A DNA stretch of 64,000 bases, from positions 1,302,001 through 1,366,000 of the forward strand of contig BLLK01000058.1 in NCBI GenBank assembly GCA_021927905.1. The letters run 5' to 3'. The notes below the pieces were generated by a model. That model was not told the origin of the DNA, did no database searches, and worked only from the letters and a program-made list of their open reading frames with translations. A program made the position numbers and the translations under genes. Source of the stretch: Chaetoceros tenuissimus. Lineage: Eukaryota; Bacillariophyta; Thalassiosirophyceae; Chaetocerotales; Chaetocerotaceae. This document shows, in pieces, positions 33,717-43,834 of the stretch; positions within the stretch are counted from its first letter, which is position 1; each line of letters starts with the position of its first letter.

Positions 33717-35891
33717 AAATCAGCGATTCTTCTGATTATATGTTGGTTGAAGACATATATTGAGGAAGAAGAGTTTTGTGATTCCGATGATTGTGGAGGT
33801 GCCATAACATTAAAAAGCAAAGAGTGTTTTTCTGTTCCCAAGAAGTCCATCACAGTCAAAACAACCCGTGCAAACTATTTCTTTGAGACTCAACTTCAAG
33901 GACCACTTGATACGATAGCAACAAATAGATTTTGCTATGCATATGCCTACGAGCCAATCAGTTTAGGCTTTGATTACGGTGATGGACCATGCGAAATGGA
34001 AGTAAGTATTCATCTTGTCGACCTTTATCTTGTGCGTATAAGGAATTCGCAAACAAGATATTTACTAACTCACTCTTTCACCTTGCACCATATAGACTGA
34101 GATCAGCTGTGAGGTAGTTGAAATTGATTCTAATGGAAACGCCCAACCTACTGGTAAATCATGTGAAGATAAAATCCTAGAAATGAATGCCAATAATGAA
34201 ATTGAAGAGTTCGATAGCATCATCAAAGGAAAAGCTTGCAACAATAACGACAGAGAGGTATACATTCAGTACACACCGTCTAACTTCAAGTGGAACACAT
34301 ATCAATTGAAGGATAATGGAAAGTATGTAAAAGCAAGAAAAAAGTTTAATTCAAAGTACGAAGAGAATCCAATCCCAGCGAATACATGTGAATATTTCGA
34401 GCAATTGAAGAAGATTGATCCTACAAAGAAGAAGTACGTATCTGCACATACATTTTCATTATTATTCTACGTCAATTCCTTTTCCGAACAGAATGTAAAC
34501 CTCTCTTTTTCCATATGATAGCTTTCATCAAATCAATATCCAAGGAATGTTGTACAACAACCTCAACGGCAATATCAAGTTCTTCAGAGATACAAAATGC
34601 CATAGTTTCTCTTTTGAGACATTGACAGTTTTAACTCCAGATATGCCGAGCTCAGTTCCTTCCCCATCTCCATCAAGTCTACCATCGCTTTCCAATGAGC
34701 CTTCAATGACTCCATCTGTTTCAATGACACCATCGGTGTCTGCTGTTCCAAGTGATGTCCCCTCTTTCGTTCCGTCTCAAGTTCCGAGTATCTCACAAAC
34801 CCCTTCCGTGAGTCAGGAACCAAGTACTTCGATATCTCCATCGTCTAGCCCAAGTTTGCTACCGTCATCAATTCCAAGCGACTTACCTTCGCAGATACCA
34901 AGCAGCTTGCCTTCATCCATTCCAAGCGACTTGCCTTCTTTGACTCCCAGCAGCTTCCCTTCATCTAATCCAAGTGAGTCCTTCGAACCGTCAATGGAAC
35001 CTAGTGATGAACCATCGGATCAGCCAAGTTCACTTCCGTCATCGATGCCTTCTGATATTCCGTCAGACGTACAATCGGATCAGCCAAGTTCACTTCCGTC
35101 CTCGATGCCTTCTGATGTTCCGTCAGACGTACCATCTGATCAACCAAGTTTGCTTCCGTCCTCGATGCCTTCTGATGTTCCGTCAGACGTACCATCTGAT
35201 CAACCAAGTTTGTTTCCGTCATCGATGCCTTCTGATGTTCCTTCAGACGTACCATCTGATCAACCAAGTTCACTTCCGTCCTTGATGCCATCAGATGTTC
35301 CTTCAGACGTACCATCTGATCAACCAAGTTCACTTCCGTCCTTGATGCCATCAGATGTTCCTTCAGACGTACCATCAGATCAGCCAAGTTCGCTTCCGTC
35401 AAACGAACCAAGTCTCCTTCCTTCCCAAGGACCAAGTAGTCTTCCAAGTCTTTCCCCATCATCTCTACCATCTATTTCTCCTTCCAAATTCCCATCGTTT
35501 GAACCTTCAAGTGCACCCTCTGTGATGCCAAGCATTTCCGCCTTCAATTAGTCCTTCCAAGACACCTTCTGTAAGTCCGGCGCCTTCTGTGAGTGCTGCC
35601 CCAAGTTGCTACACTGGATCTAAGAAATCAAGCAAGTCTTGTAAGAGTTCAGCTCCAAGTTTACCACCTTCCAAACCAACTTTACCTCCTGGAGGAAGCG
35701 GAGAAGGTACACAACCTCCAATTGGAAGTCCATCCAAAGGGAAAGGAAAAGGCTCCACTCCTACTGCACCCGTTGTAACACCAAAACCTTCCCCTCAAAC
35801 TGTAGTAACAGATCCAACAGGTGGAGTCCCTACGAAAGTAAAAAGTAGTGATCCTACTGCTCCAAGCAAAGGAAGTAGATTCAGATGGTAG
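33717..35891 (+). pseudogene. PS-repeat secreted-type protein, 5' incomplete and frame-broken
   Basis: Exons are about 33717..34001, 34096..34433 and 34522..35891, with GT-AG introns of 94 and 88 nt. No in-frame ATG is found before the conserved part, which begins near FCDSDDCGGAITLKSK. The N-terminal domain (about 210 residues) is Cys-bearing with YGDGPCEME and ISCEVVEID. Then comes a PS stalk of about 300 residues, including seven 20-aa units (DQPSSLPSSMPSDVPSDVPS). The frame stops at 35551, but the next frame continues the PS pattern directly (ISPSKTPSVSPAPSVS) to a Lys/Gly/Pro tail ending GSRFRW at 35891. A single extra base near 35535 explains this. It is either a decaying gene or an assembly error; the closest known type is diatom PS-rich secreted proteins. 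Confidence 0.7.
35018..35397 (+). repeat. 60-bp coding tandem repeat (20-aa PS units)
   Basis: Seven units (the last partial), each exactly 60 bp, starting at 35018, 35078, 35138, 35198, 35258, 35318 and 35378. The consensus peptide is DQPSSLPSSMPSDVPSDVPS. The units differ by scattered point changes. Related units occur in the giant gene at 57152-58397. Confidence 0.9.
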
Positions 35892-36823
35892 AAAGTTCAA
35901 GTGATTGTGTTGTCAAAGTAATTGTGTATGTTAAATGTTATAAAAAGAAAAGAATCATTCAGAAAAACTTCGATGTAAAATTGTATTTGTAATAAACTGT
36001 GCTCCGCTGCTCTGCAATTTTCAAATAGCTCAAATTCGCTTTTCATGTGATGAAGATCTTTCTTTATTTCTCCTTGCCTGAATTTTTTCCAATTCATTAT
36101 TGGTCCTCTTTCATTTTGAATTGAATAGTACTCATATTTATATAATTCAAAATATATGTAAAGCTAGTCTTCAATATTCATATTCACTCTTTTTTCCCCC
36201 AAATTTGAAAGCAAAAGTATGCAAAAAAAGGAGATTTGTGTGGTTTCGATAGCCAAAAAAGAAATTCAGCTAGCCAGTGTACGATCATCAGATCAACTGA
36301 AACGTCATTGTGGCAACCACCCTATTTTTCTTTGTTCTGAGAAGGAAGAATGTATCTTCCATCATCCTATAGTAGTTGACTATTCGTTTTTGTATATTTA
36401 GTTTTCTACTTCATACCAGTGTTCCTTATTCAGCTATTGTTGATAGATCAGCATACAGATTATTCTCGTCATGATTTCTCTCAGAAAAGATAGAGGATCA
36501 AAAGTCTAAACTGGACTCTTTCAAAAACGAAGATTGAAATAGGAAGTGTGAGATTCTCGTAAAGTTTTGCAAGTAGCAGATTGAAGAGATGTATTTAGAA
36601 TATGCGATTGGTGCATCAATCAAGAGAGTTATTGTGTCTACTGGCTGGAAGCAAGTATAAGGAGATATAGAAAAAGTTGCCATCGGCTGGTACTGACTAC
36701 CCTAAAATGACCGTTTTCCAATCTACTTGTGCATCTGTAAGTAAATGCCATCTTCATTGATGAAAAATTTCCAGTCGGAAATTGTAGTCGGCCTCAAGAG
36801 TTACAACAACAAAATTGGCTCAG
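35892..36823. other. Intergenic region with ankyrin-family relics
   Basis: No intact gene. AT-rich at the left, with a relic of the ankyrin-like family at about 36497-36680. A first exon for the membrane protein that follows would be expected here by comparison with 38221-39253, but none was found. Confidence 0.5.
36497..36680 (+). pseudogene. Decayed ankyrin-like family fragment
   Basis: Diverged match to the 5' part of the gene at 31651. GATCAAAAGTCTAAACTGGA corresponds to GATGAACTAAAGTCCGAACT there, and GAGAGTTATTGTGTCTAC to the segment coding HRVIAS. Spacing is kept over about 150 bp, but no frame stays open. A further short match (ATGAAAAATTTCCA) lies near 36758. Confidence 0.5.
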
Positions 36824-37525
36824 ATGAGACTGAAGTGTTTTGAAATTGCAACCAAAAGATTTCTGAATGATAGAATGCCTAAAGTGGGAGACATGACAGT
36901 CAACGTAGAGTCTGTCCATGTGGATAACCAATTCGTTAAAGAGGATGTCACAAACGGTGTAATTTCAGTGAGCGAGAGCAAGAATAAAGGAAGAGTATTA
37001 CGCAGACTGAATGAAAGCGGACTACGAGCTCAAATGACTATCAGAGGTTACACTTTATACACAACGTTACCAGAGGAGTTTTCTTTCGATGAATTGGTAT
37101 CTTCTACACTTGAATCAGACTTTGACTTGTTCATGCTCGAGATGGAAGAGACATTAGATCCATCAACAATCAGTAGGGCAGAGACGATAAATGAAGAGAC
37201 TAGAAAATATGGCGTCAAGTTCTGGGCAATTGTTTTGGCTTCAGGCATAGCACTTGTTGCAATTGTTATTATTTTTGCATGGGAAAGAGAGAAAAATATT
37301 GCTCAACGCGAATTGGACCTATTTGAGGCGGTGCATGCTGATTCATTGGCTAGAAAGAGCTCGCATTCACCTCCGATAAACAACATTTTGTTTGACTCTT
37401 ATTCCACACAAGAATCTATACAGCAACGGAAAAAAAGAATATTCAAACCATTTGGTAGGAAGAATAGGAGACACGACGCTCCACAAAACTGGGTAGGTTG
37501 CTGCGTTTACTACGCTCAACCCTAA
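36824..37525 (+). CDS. Single-pass membrane protein, possibly missing its first exon (233 aa)
   Basis: Taken from the ATG at 36824; the frame is open slightly further upstream from a TTG. About 130 residues are probably extracellular (GDMTVNVESVHV; LRAQMTIRGYTLYTTLPEEF), then a membrane segment FWAIVLASGIALVAIVIIFAW (about residues 135-155) and a basic cytosolic tail of about 75 residues (IQQRKKRIFKPFGRKNRR). It matches the second exon of the gene at 38221-39253 in layout, and a plausible splice acceptor CTCAG sits just before the ATG. A first exon with signal peptide and SEA-like part may be lost or lie unrecognised upstream. Function unknown; membrane protein by hydropathy. Confidence 0.6.
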   Translation: MRLKCFEIATKRFLNDRMPKVGDMTVNVESVHVDNQFVKEDVTNGVISVSESKNKGRVLRRLNESGLRAQMTIRGYTLYTTLPEEFSFDELVSSTLESDFDLFMLEMEETLDPSTISRAETINEETRKYGVKFWAIVLASGIALVAIVIIFAWEREKNIAQRELDLFEAVHADSLARKSSHSPPINNILFDSYSTQESIQQRKKRIFKPFGRKNRRHDAPQNWVGCCVYYAQP

Positions 37526-38220
37526 AAAATCAAAGTAAGAAAAGGCGAAAACAGAGAGACCAAAAGAAATAGAAATACTAGCTAGTCTACCAATTAGGCT
37601 TTTGTCATCGTAATAATATGTAATCATAATTTATTCTGTCATATAGTAGTGAGAGATATAATAGCGAGAGGTGTAGCATTGTACCAAGATTGCACGCAAA
37701 CATCGAGATACTTCTTCCCGAATTTGGAGTTATAAAGTATCAGTTTATTACTTGATTGTTCGAATATTTCCGTTAGTTTTTATTGGAAGGATACAGATAT
37801 TCATATGTATTGCAAAATACAAAGACGCAGTGTTGTCACATTTTTGTCGCAAAGAAATCCATTCAGATTTTGTATTTCATATCTCTTTTGATCTTCCGAT
37901 CCTTTCCAAATTTCGATGCATTTAGTACTTTACTCATTCGTGTTTTAGAGTTTTAGATCCAATTACTATTGCCCTCTCTGGCTAATTTTACTCAAATAAT
38001 GAGGATTGACCCTTCCTTCTTTCAATTTGTGAGAAGCTTTGCACAACCACCACGTACATTCATGTGATTCAAAAAGGTTCAAATGAAGAAAAGAAAAGAA
38101 TGAACTACAAAACTGAAGTAGAGTCCAGCCGGTACAAGTGTCCTCATCATATCGACCTTCATTTCAAACTTTTTTACAAGTTGAGATTGAATCATAACAT
38201 ACCAGATAGTTCAAAGCGAA
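37526..38220. other. Intergenic region
   Basis: AT-rich, with no gene or structured repeat recognised. It presumably contains the promoter of the two-exon gene at 38221. Confidence 0.5.
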
Positions 38221-39253
38221 ATGGAGCAAGCATCTGAATCTTTTGATCCAATAGAAGATACAAGTGGAGATTCCTCCAACGACAACAACTCATGTACCAC
38301 GAATCAAAATGGTGTATATGGTAATGAATCTTCTATAGCAGTGACTATATCATACAATTATGAAATGGTTATTCCCATGGAAGCGTCATTAGACTTGACA
38401 GTGGATTCTTTGGAAAAGTCAATTGTAGACGTGTTAATTCCATCTTTCTTCTCTGAATGTACCAACGACTATGAAGAGACTCTTCACAGAAAACTGCAAG
38501 ATGTGGAAGTTGTCGGTATTGACTCTTTTCCTCCTGATACAAAACAAGGTAAGGGACTATTGTGAAACATTGCGACTAGCTTGTTTACTCGCCCTTTTCG
38601 GTAAACTGTGCTTTGATGCTTTTCTCTTTTCCAACTTTTCTTTTTCGTATTCCAAAATAGGCATCTGTGATACCATTGTATCAAATAATACTCTATCCTA
38701 TTGCTTCAACATGATAGGTAGTTTATCAATTTACTTGAATGATGATTTTATTTACAAGGAAATGGATCGAAGGCGGAGTCTTTCTCATTATCGCGACGTC
38801 ATATCAAATTCAAGGTCAATCATCAGAGAAGGAATGGAAAAAGATGTATTCATATTCAAAACCAGTAATCAGATCCTGCAGCTATCTTATATTGATGATG
38901 AAGAAGAGAAGGATGCAATAGATGCCATGACAATGAATAACAATTTGCGTGTGTCTGATGAAATGAACCAAGTAGATAGACAAATCTACTATGAGCGAGA
39001 ATATGAAATACAAAATGCAATGCTAAAAACATCTGATCCGAATGCATCTTCCTTTATTTCAAGTGGTACACCAATTTTTGCAGCTCTTGGTGCATTGGCA
39101 ATTATACTTTTCACAGTAGGCGTGACTCTTGTCAGAAAAGAGATTCGCCTCGAAGAATCTACTGCGGATAGACAAAAAGCAGAAGAATGCACAGCAGATG
39201 CATTTGAAGACGATACTTTGCCAATGAGTATCAAAGAAAATGATTACATATAA
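38221..39253 (+). CDS. Single-pass membrane protein with SEA-like ectodomain (306 aa, 2 exons)
   Basis: Model join(38221..38548, 38661..39253); the GT-AG intron is 112 nt, phase 1. Exon 1 codes a short acidic/Ser N-terminus, then VTISYNYEMVIP and an SEA-like stretch ending at KLQDVEVVGID, a pattern common in diatom surface proteins. Exon 2 codes a Cys-bearing domain, then a membrane segment (PIFAALGALAIILFTVGVTLV, near residue 255) and a 40-residue charged tail. No clear signal peptide is visible at the chosen start, which may mean the true start is upstream. It is a tandem relative of 36824-37525. Function unknown. Confidence 0.75.
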
Positions 39254-39355
39254 ATTATATATAATATAATTATAATGTTCATCCATTCCTTCTCCTAAAT
39301 AATAGTTATAGTTATAAAACTATTCTTGTGATTATCCCCCTTAACATTTAGCCCA

Positions 39356-40153
39356 TTATTGAATCTTGAGATTATGAGCCTTGAGAACCTTTTCTGCCTC
39401 TTTATCCGAAGTTTTACAATTCAATTTCAGCGCCCACTTTTTCAAAGCCTTGAGATCCTTTTCAACAGTAGTCCCCTCTCCATCATGTTCAATCAACTCT
39501 TTCTGTTGCTCATCAATAGCTTTTACTAATAACTCCACCAATTCCTCTGAAGATTTCTTGGCCATATTTTTAAAATTAGGACAAGTTTGCAAATCACGTA
39601 AATCAATAATTTTACCAATTTCCGATCCGGTAGTGACTACAAAAACACCTGGAAATCCATCCATCATGTCACATTTTGGCGGACAAGCTTCTGCACAAGT
39701 TACTTTTGGATCAGGCCATTCCATAGCATACCACCAGCGGGACAACAGTGATGAAATGAGTTTACCCTTGTTGGATAAATCATAGAGTGCCATGGCTGCT
39801 GTATTGTATGTTTTACTCGTAGAAGCGGAAGAAGAAGCAGCAGCTTTCGTCTTGGTCTTTTTCTTGGGTTTGTCGGCTTTTGCTTTTGTCGGTTTGGCTT
39901 TTGTAGCTTTTGGCTTTGTTTTAGTTTTCTTGGCGGTTGTTTTTTTCTTTGGGCTTTTACGTGATGCTACTGGTTGATCGTCGTCACTGCTTTCATCTTC
40001 GAATTCAGCTTCGGAATCTTCCTTGTAGGATTTAGATCCGGTGGAAGATCTTCTAGAGGATCTCGTTGGTGTGGCCTTTTTAGCCTTTGGTTGTTTGAGT
40101 GCTGCTAGAGGTACGTCATCCTCGTCACTTGATGATTCTGATGAAGAAGACAT
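39356..40153 (-). CDS. Lys/Ser-rich nuclear-type protein with conserved C-terminal domain (265 aa)
   Basis: ATG at 40153, stop at 39356, single exon. Residues 1-110 are Ser/Asp/Glu-rich, then strongly Lys/Ala/Pro-rich (KTKTKPKATKAKPTKAKA), resembling histone-H1-like or nuclear-tail sequence. Residues about 120-265 form a folded domain with SRWWYAMEWPDP, a CxxxCPPKC motif, FPGVFVVTTGSEIGKIIDLRD, and a helical end. The Trp-rich start slightly resembles chromatin-reader folds, but I do not recognise the family. A nuclear, DNA- or chromatin-associated role is inferred from composition. It is convergent with the membrane protein gene, 100 bp away. Confidence 0.85.
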   Translation of the reverse strand: MSSSSESSSDEDDVPLAALKQPKAKKATPTRSSRRSSTGSKSYKEDSEAEFEDESSDDDQPVASRKSPKKKTTAKKTKTKPKATKAKPTKAKADKPKKKTKTKAAASSSASTSKTYNTAAMALYDLSNKGKLISSLLSRWWYAMEWPDPKVTCAEACPPKCDMMDGFPGVFVVTTGSEIGKIIDLRDLQTCPNFKNMAKKSSEELVELLVKAIDEQQKELIEHDGEGTTVEKDLKALKKWALKLNCKTSDKEAEKVLKAHNLKIQ

Positions 40154-40833
40154 GATGGAGATTTGGTGTGAGGTTTGTTAGTCTAGAGATTGGGATTGAT
40201 AGTCTAGATGAAGTGAAGGATAGAGGAAGGTAATTCGATGGAGTGATAAAGAGAGAGAGATGTCCATGTGAAGTGATTTCCCACCTCCAGTGTTATTATC
40301 TAATTATAATGTCGTGGACTTATAGGTTATAAGGTCATATGAACACAATGACGGTCAAGGTCTTGTCCAACTCCAAAAAATTCAAATTTGAAGATTTTTA
40401 ACTATCATCAAGGGTGCTACGTTGGCTAGAGAATCTTAGGTTTCTTGCATCTGCATTTCTTCTAAACATTGAGCTTGAAGAGTTACGTACGTATAATTAA
40501 GCCAAATCACCTTGACGAAAGAAAGCTGAATTTCCATTTTGAATTGAAGTGTGTTAAAAGGTATGTATGACTTTGGAAAGAAAATGATAGGGTTGAGACG
40601 CCCTTCGAAAAAGACTGTTTGGCAATTAGTAATCTCAGAGCTGGTCATCCTGTGCATTATGAATAAAATAGATAGGATGAGAGTATGTGCTTGCCTTTGA
40701 AGCGAAAACTCTCTTCTCTGTTTACATCATTATACAAGAATAGTATCCATATTCATGATGTCATTTACTCTACAATATGATTGAAATTGAAATTTATAAA
40801 TATGCGAATATCATTCTTCATTTACTTCCGATT
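40154..40833. other. Intergenic region
   Basis: Contains the probable promoter of the minus-strand gene at 40153 and the 3' region of the gene at 41277. No further gene seen. Confidence 0.5.
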
Positions 40834-41277
40834 CTATTTATTTGAATGTTGTGGATTGTATGGAAGAGGCATCGCCACAGGGATATCTGCCTCACATTCA
40901 GTATTTGGTTCCAAATTCGCCTTTTGCATAGCATAAGCTACCAATTCCTCAACAGTATCATAATATGTAACTTTTTCAACAGCTCCCATGGTAATTCTTT
41001 GCTGTGTACTTCTCAAACAATGCAAATGATCAATGCTTCCCATATTCACACGCACTTTATCAAATACGATTGCTTCATTTACATTCCCCCATCCTACATG
41101 AAGTTCACGACATATAGCAACATTTGCCGATCCCATTTGCACTTTACACTCGATGGCTGATACATTGTCTGTAGCTGCCATTTTAAATTTCATCTTTTTA
41201 GGAACCCGATGCCATGGGAATGTTTTACTTCCATTTACGGGTGTTGCTTGTACTGTGGTAGGCTCTTTGTTTTTCAT
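40834..41277 (-). CDS. Unknown conserved-looking small protein (147 aa)
   Basis: I chose the ATG at 41277; the longer frame to 41319 starts with TTG. The protein has no signal peptide. It contains FPWHRVPKKMKFKM near the N-terminus, then a run of beta-like strands in which MGSANV, MGSIDH and MGAVEK recur every 30-40 residues. This suggests a small repetitive beta structure. I do not recognise the family. It is divergent from the gene at 41637, with 360 bp between starts, so they may share a promoter region. Confidence 0.7.
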   Translation of the reverse strand: MKNKEPTTVQATPVNGSKTFPWHRVPKKMKFKMAATDNVSAIECKVQMGSANVAICRELHVGWGNVNEAIVFDKVRVNMGSIDHLHCLRSTQQRITMGAVEKVTYYDTVEELVAYAMQKANLEPNTECEADIPVAMPLPYNPQHSNK

Positions 41278-41426
41278 CTTATTATCTATTCTGTGTTTGT
41301 TTTTTATGAGAACAAACAAGAAGATGAGAGAGTAGCTTCTGCTTTTGAAACTTGAAACGATTGATGTTTTGTTCCTTTCTGTTCGAGGTTGCTTTGGGAT
41401 TGCTTTAGGGTTCTCATAGAAATTGA

Positions 41427-41445
41427 AGGACGTAGGACAACCGAC
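41427..41445. promoter_or_regulatory. Shared 19-bp upstream motif, copy 1
   Basis: AGGACGTAGGACAACCGAC occurs here and again at 42929-42947, each 190-260 bp upstream of a plus-strand start codon (41637 and 43183). It contains an ACGT core as in bZIP sites. A shared cis-element is the simplest reading; binding is not shown. Confidence 0.45.
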
Positions 41446-41636
41446 TTGGAAGGACTAAGGAAAGATGGGACTTAGACTTGCGTAGTACCACCATACACCA
41501 TACCTTACCTACGTACGTAACCAAAGAAAAGATACAAAAAGATTTCTTTTGAATGTTCTCACTTTTCTCACGAGATGCGTCCATCATCATAAACAGTTCT
41601 AGTGCACAATCAAGACTCTAAAGCTTTCCAAAACCA

Positions 41637-42613
41637 ATGGCTCTATCACTCGAAGCAATTCGCTCTATAGCAAGCCGCCATGGCTATGAGGAGGTTCAAT
41701 TCAATGAAACAAGTCGAGTGATTGCATTTGAAAAGAACACATCTAATGGTGGTAGTGTGCGCTTCAACATATATTACACAACTGGCACTGTTGCAACTTG
41801 TCTAGATCATCCAAGGTCTGGAAAGACTCAGCTCTTTCGACGTGATCAGGACATAGATGATGTCGATACTCTTTTTGCCGATCCACGTTTTCATAGTGGG
41901 GTTGGATATTATAGAAGATAGGATCAGCCTCAACGAGAAGGTAATGAACTTATTGAAAAATCTTTGGGGAGAAACTCCAAAAATATTGGATAGAGACTAT
42001 CCACGGAAACCTAACGAATGCAATGATGCCAACCGATGGAGATATGTTCACGCAGTAACGAACTTTTGTAGCAAAGCTATGGCATTCATCACGATTCGTA
42101 CCCGGGCACATTACATGGAAACAACGTTGGGAAACATACTCGGAAGAAGCAAAAGAAGAAATGAAAAACGAGTATGGCTTTTGTGAACCTTGTCATGACG
42201 CAGAAGATTTGGCATGTAGCTGTATGGAACGAGCGGGTTCACATTGTGCTCTAGACAGGACAGACATTGTGTGCTTTTTTGATCAAAGTGGAAAGGGATT
42301 TATTTCTTCTGAATTTTTTACTGGCTGTATGTGTGAAGATGGTATCGACTTCTGGCGCATGTATCGAACTCAGCTTGAGAAACTTCGACGCCAATTGAAT
42401 TCACTTCCTAGAAATGTATTCAATGAAGTTTACATTTGGTATCTCGGCAAAATGACTAAGGAAAACATCAGGCCAGTGCTAGAAGTAGAAGGGAAACCGC
42501 AATTTTTCGGATATCTTTACTGTAGTAACGAGATTCTCCACTATCACCATGACTATGGCAAATTAGTTTATGACGAAAGCCGTCTGAAAGGCTGCGACGT
42601 GTATGGAATTTGA
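41637..42613 (+). pseudogene. Conserved Cys/Trp-containing protein with in-frame stop (about 281 codons)
   Basis: Exon 1 (41637..41940) codes an N-terminal domain with VRFNIYYTTGTVATCLDHP, TQLFRR and FHSGVGYYRR, a pattern I know from diatom predicted proteins. A TAG follows YYRR at 41919. If a GTAATG donor at 41941 is joined to the acceptor before 42072, the frame continues without further stops: AKLWHSSRFVPGH, FCEPCHDAEDLACSC, then a Cys/Trp/Tyr-rich domain to 42613. In that model one nonsense codon breaks the gene. Alternatively the region 41930-42060 is itself coding in another frame (NRWRYVHAVTNF looks protein-like); then two small indels break it. Either way the C-terminal exon is well preserved. 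Function unknown. Confidence 0.6.
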
Positions 42614-43182
42614 ATTTTGCTGTAAGTATAGAGTTGTAGAAAGAACAGTTATGGGGCAACAGTTCGCTTAGTCTATTATTATGTACTCATATATAGAATA
42701 TAAATAAAATTCACATTAGATAAAATATAAGATTCATTTTAAATTCGAGCTAGTAAGAATGGCAGTTAGACTTTCTTACGATATTGATTGTGAGAAATTC
42801 AGACCAGAATAGTACGAAGAGAGGAGTTCATTGGAGTATTTTTTGTATTTTTGCTTTTGTTTGTCTGATCTTTGTATCGCATTGGCATTGAAATGAAAAA
42901 GCTACTTTTTGGAGTTCTATCGATAAAAAGGACGTAGGACAACCGACGACTCGGCCCGACTTCTCCTCCCAACTGAAGCTGCAACATGAACATGAACATT
43001 CAAAACTCTACTGGTACGCTTGACTCCATTTCATCTGTTCCATTCAAATAGAATAAAGATTGAATTGTCATCTTAGAAGATCACTCTCGTCTAGTCCCTC
43101 TCAGCCATTGGAACTTTCATTTTAATTAATTTTGTAGCGACAGAAGGAATCACCACAAAGCCATTTCTCATCAACACAAACA
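42614..43182. other. Intergenic region
   Basis: Apart from the shared motif at 42929-42947, no feature was recognised. It presumably carries the promoter of the Sec20-like gene. Confidence 0.5.
42929..42947. promoter_or_regulatory. Shared 19-bp upstream motif, copy 2
   Basis: Exact second copy of the motif at 41427-41445, lying about 240 bp upstream of the Sec20-like gene. Flanking sequences differ, so it is not part of a longer duplication. Confidence 0.45.
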
Positions 43183-43611
43183 ATGAACGAATCATCTCCC
43201 TCACTTCGAAAACGACAAGCAAAGGAATTGCAGCACGAACAAAATCGAAGCAAGCTACTCCCTTCTAAAAAGTCTAAATCGAAAAAGAAGAGTCAATCAT
43301 CAAGTGCAGCACAAGAAGCGAGAGAAATTACATCATCACTCCGTCGAACGAAAAACATGATGCAACAGGAACTCAACCGTATTACACATGTGTCAGATTC
43401 CATTCAACAGGATGGAACTAAATTAAAAGAGACCAAAGAGACACACATGTCCATGAAGGGTGGTATCAAAGGTGCAAAAGGTAGTTTATCAAGGTTGAAA
43501 TTAAAGGAGAAGGAGGATGAAATTATCTTTTGGTCTAGTGTCGTTTTCTTTTATTTGGTCGTTATGTATGTACTATGGACACGGATAAGGATACCATTTC
43601 TCATGTGGTAA
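43183..43611 (+). CDS. Sec20-like SNARE protein (142 aa)
   Basis: ATG at 43183, single exon. A basic, Ser/Lys-rich N-terminus (residues 1-45) is followed by a heptad helical region, EITSSLRRTKNMMQQELNRI to KGSLSRLKLKEKED (about 48-110), matching the Sec20 SNARE region. A C-terminal membrane segment FWSSVVFFYLVVMYVLW ends in a few luminal residues (tail anchor). Sec20 is a Q-SNARE of the ER that acts in Golgi-to-ER retrograde fusion with Use1 and syntaxin 18/Ufe1. It is shorter than animal or yeast Sec20 because the N-terminal regulatory part is reduced. The assignment rests on the EITSSLRRTKxMM motif and the tail anchor. Confidence 0.75.
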   Translation: MNESSPSLRKRQAKELQHEQNRSKLLPSKKSKSKKKSQSSSAAQEAREITSSLRRTKNMMQQELNRITHVSDSIQQDGTKLKETKETHMSMKGGIKGAKGSLSRLKLKEKEDEIIFWSSVVFFYLVVMYVLWTRIRIPFLMW

Positions 43612-43834
43612 TGATGATGATAGAAGTTACTGTGGAGACTTAGTGTTGATAGCTTTTATGAATATTTGCATAGTAATATAGAGTATTTCGTTAAGCTATT
43701 TCACTTGAGTTTGACAACCAAATGCTACAATTAAAAAATAATACCATTATAATCATAATATCTATCCCCCTTGTTTGCTGCCCAATGACTAATAATTCTA
43801 GCGACCCGTACCATACGTAGCCAAATTTCTAAAA

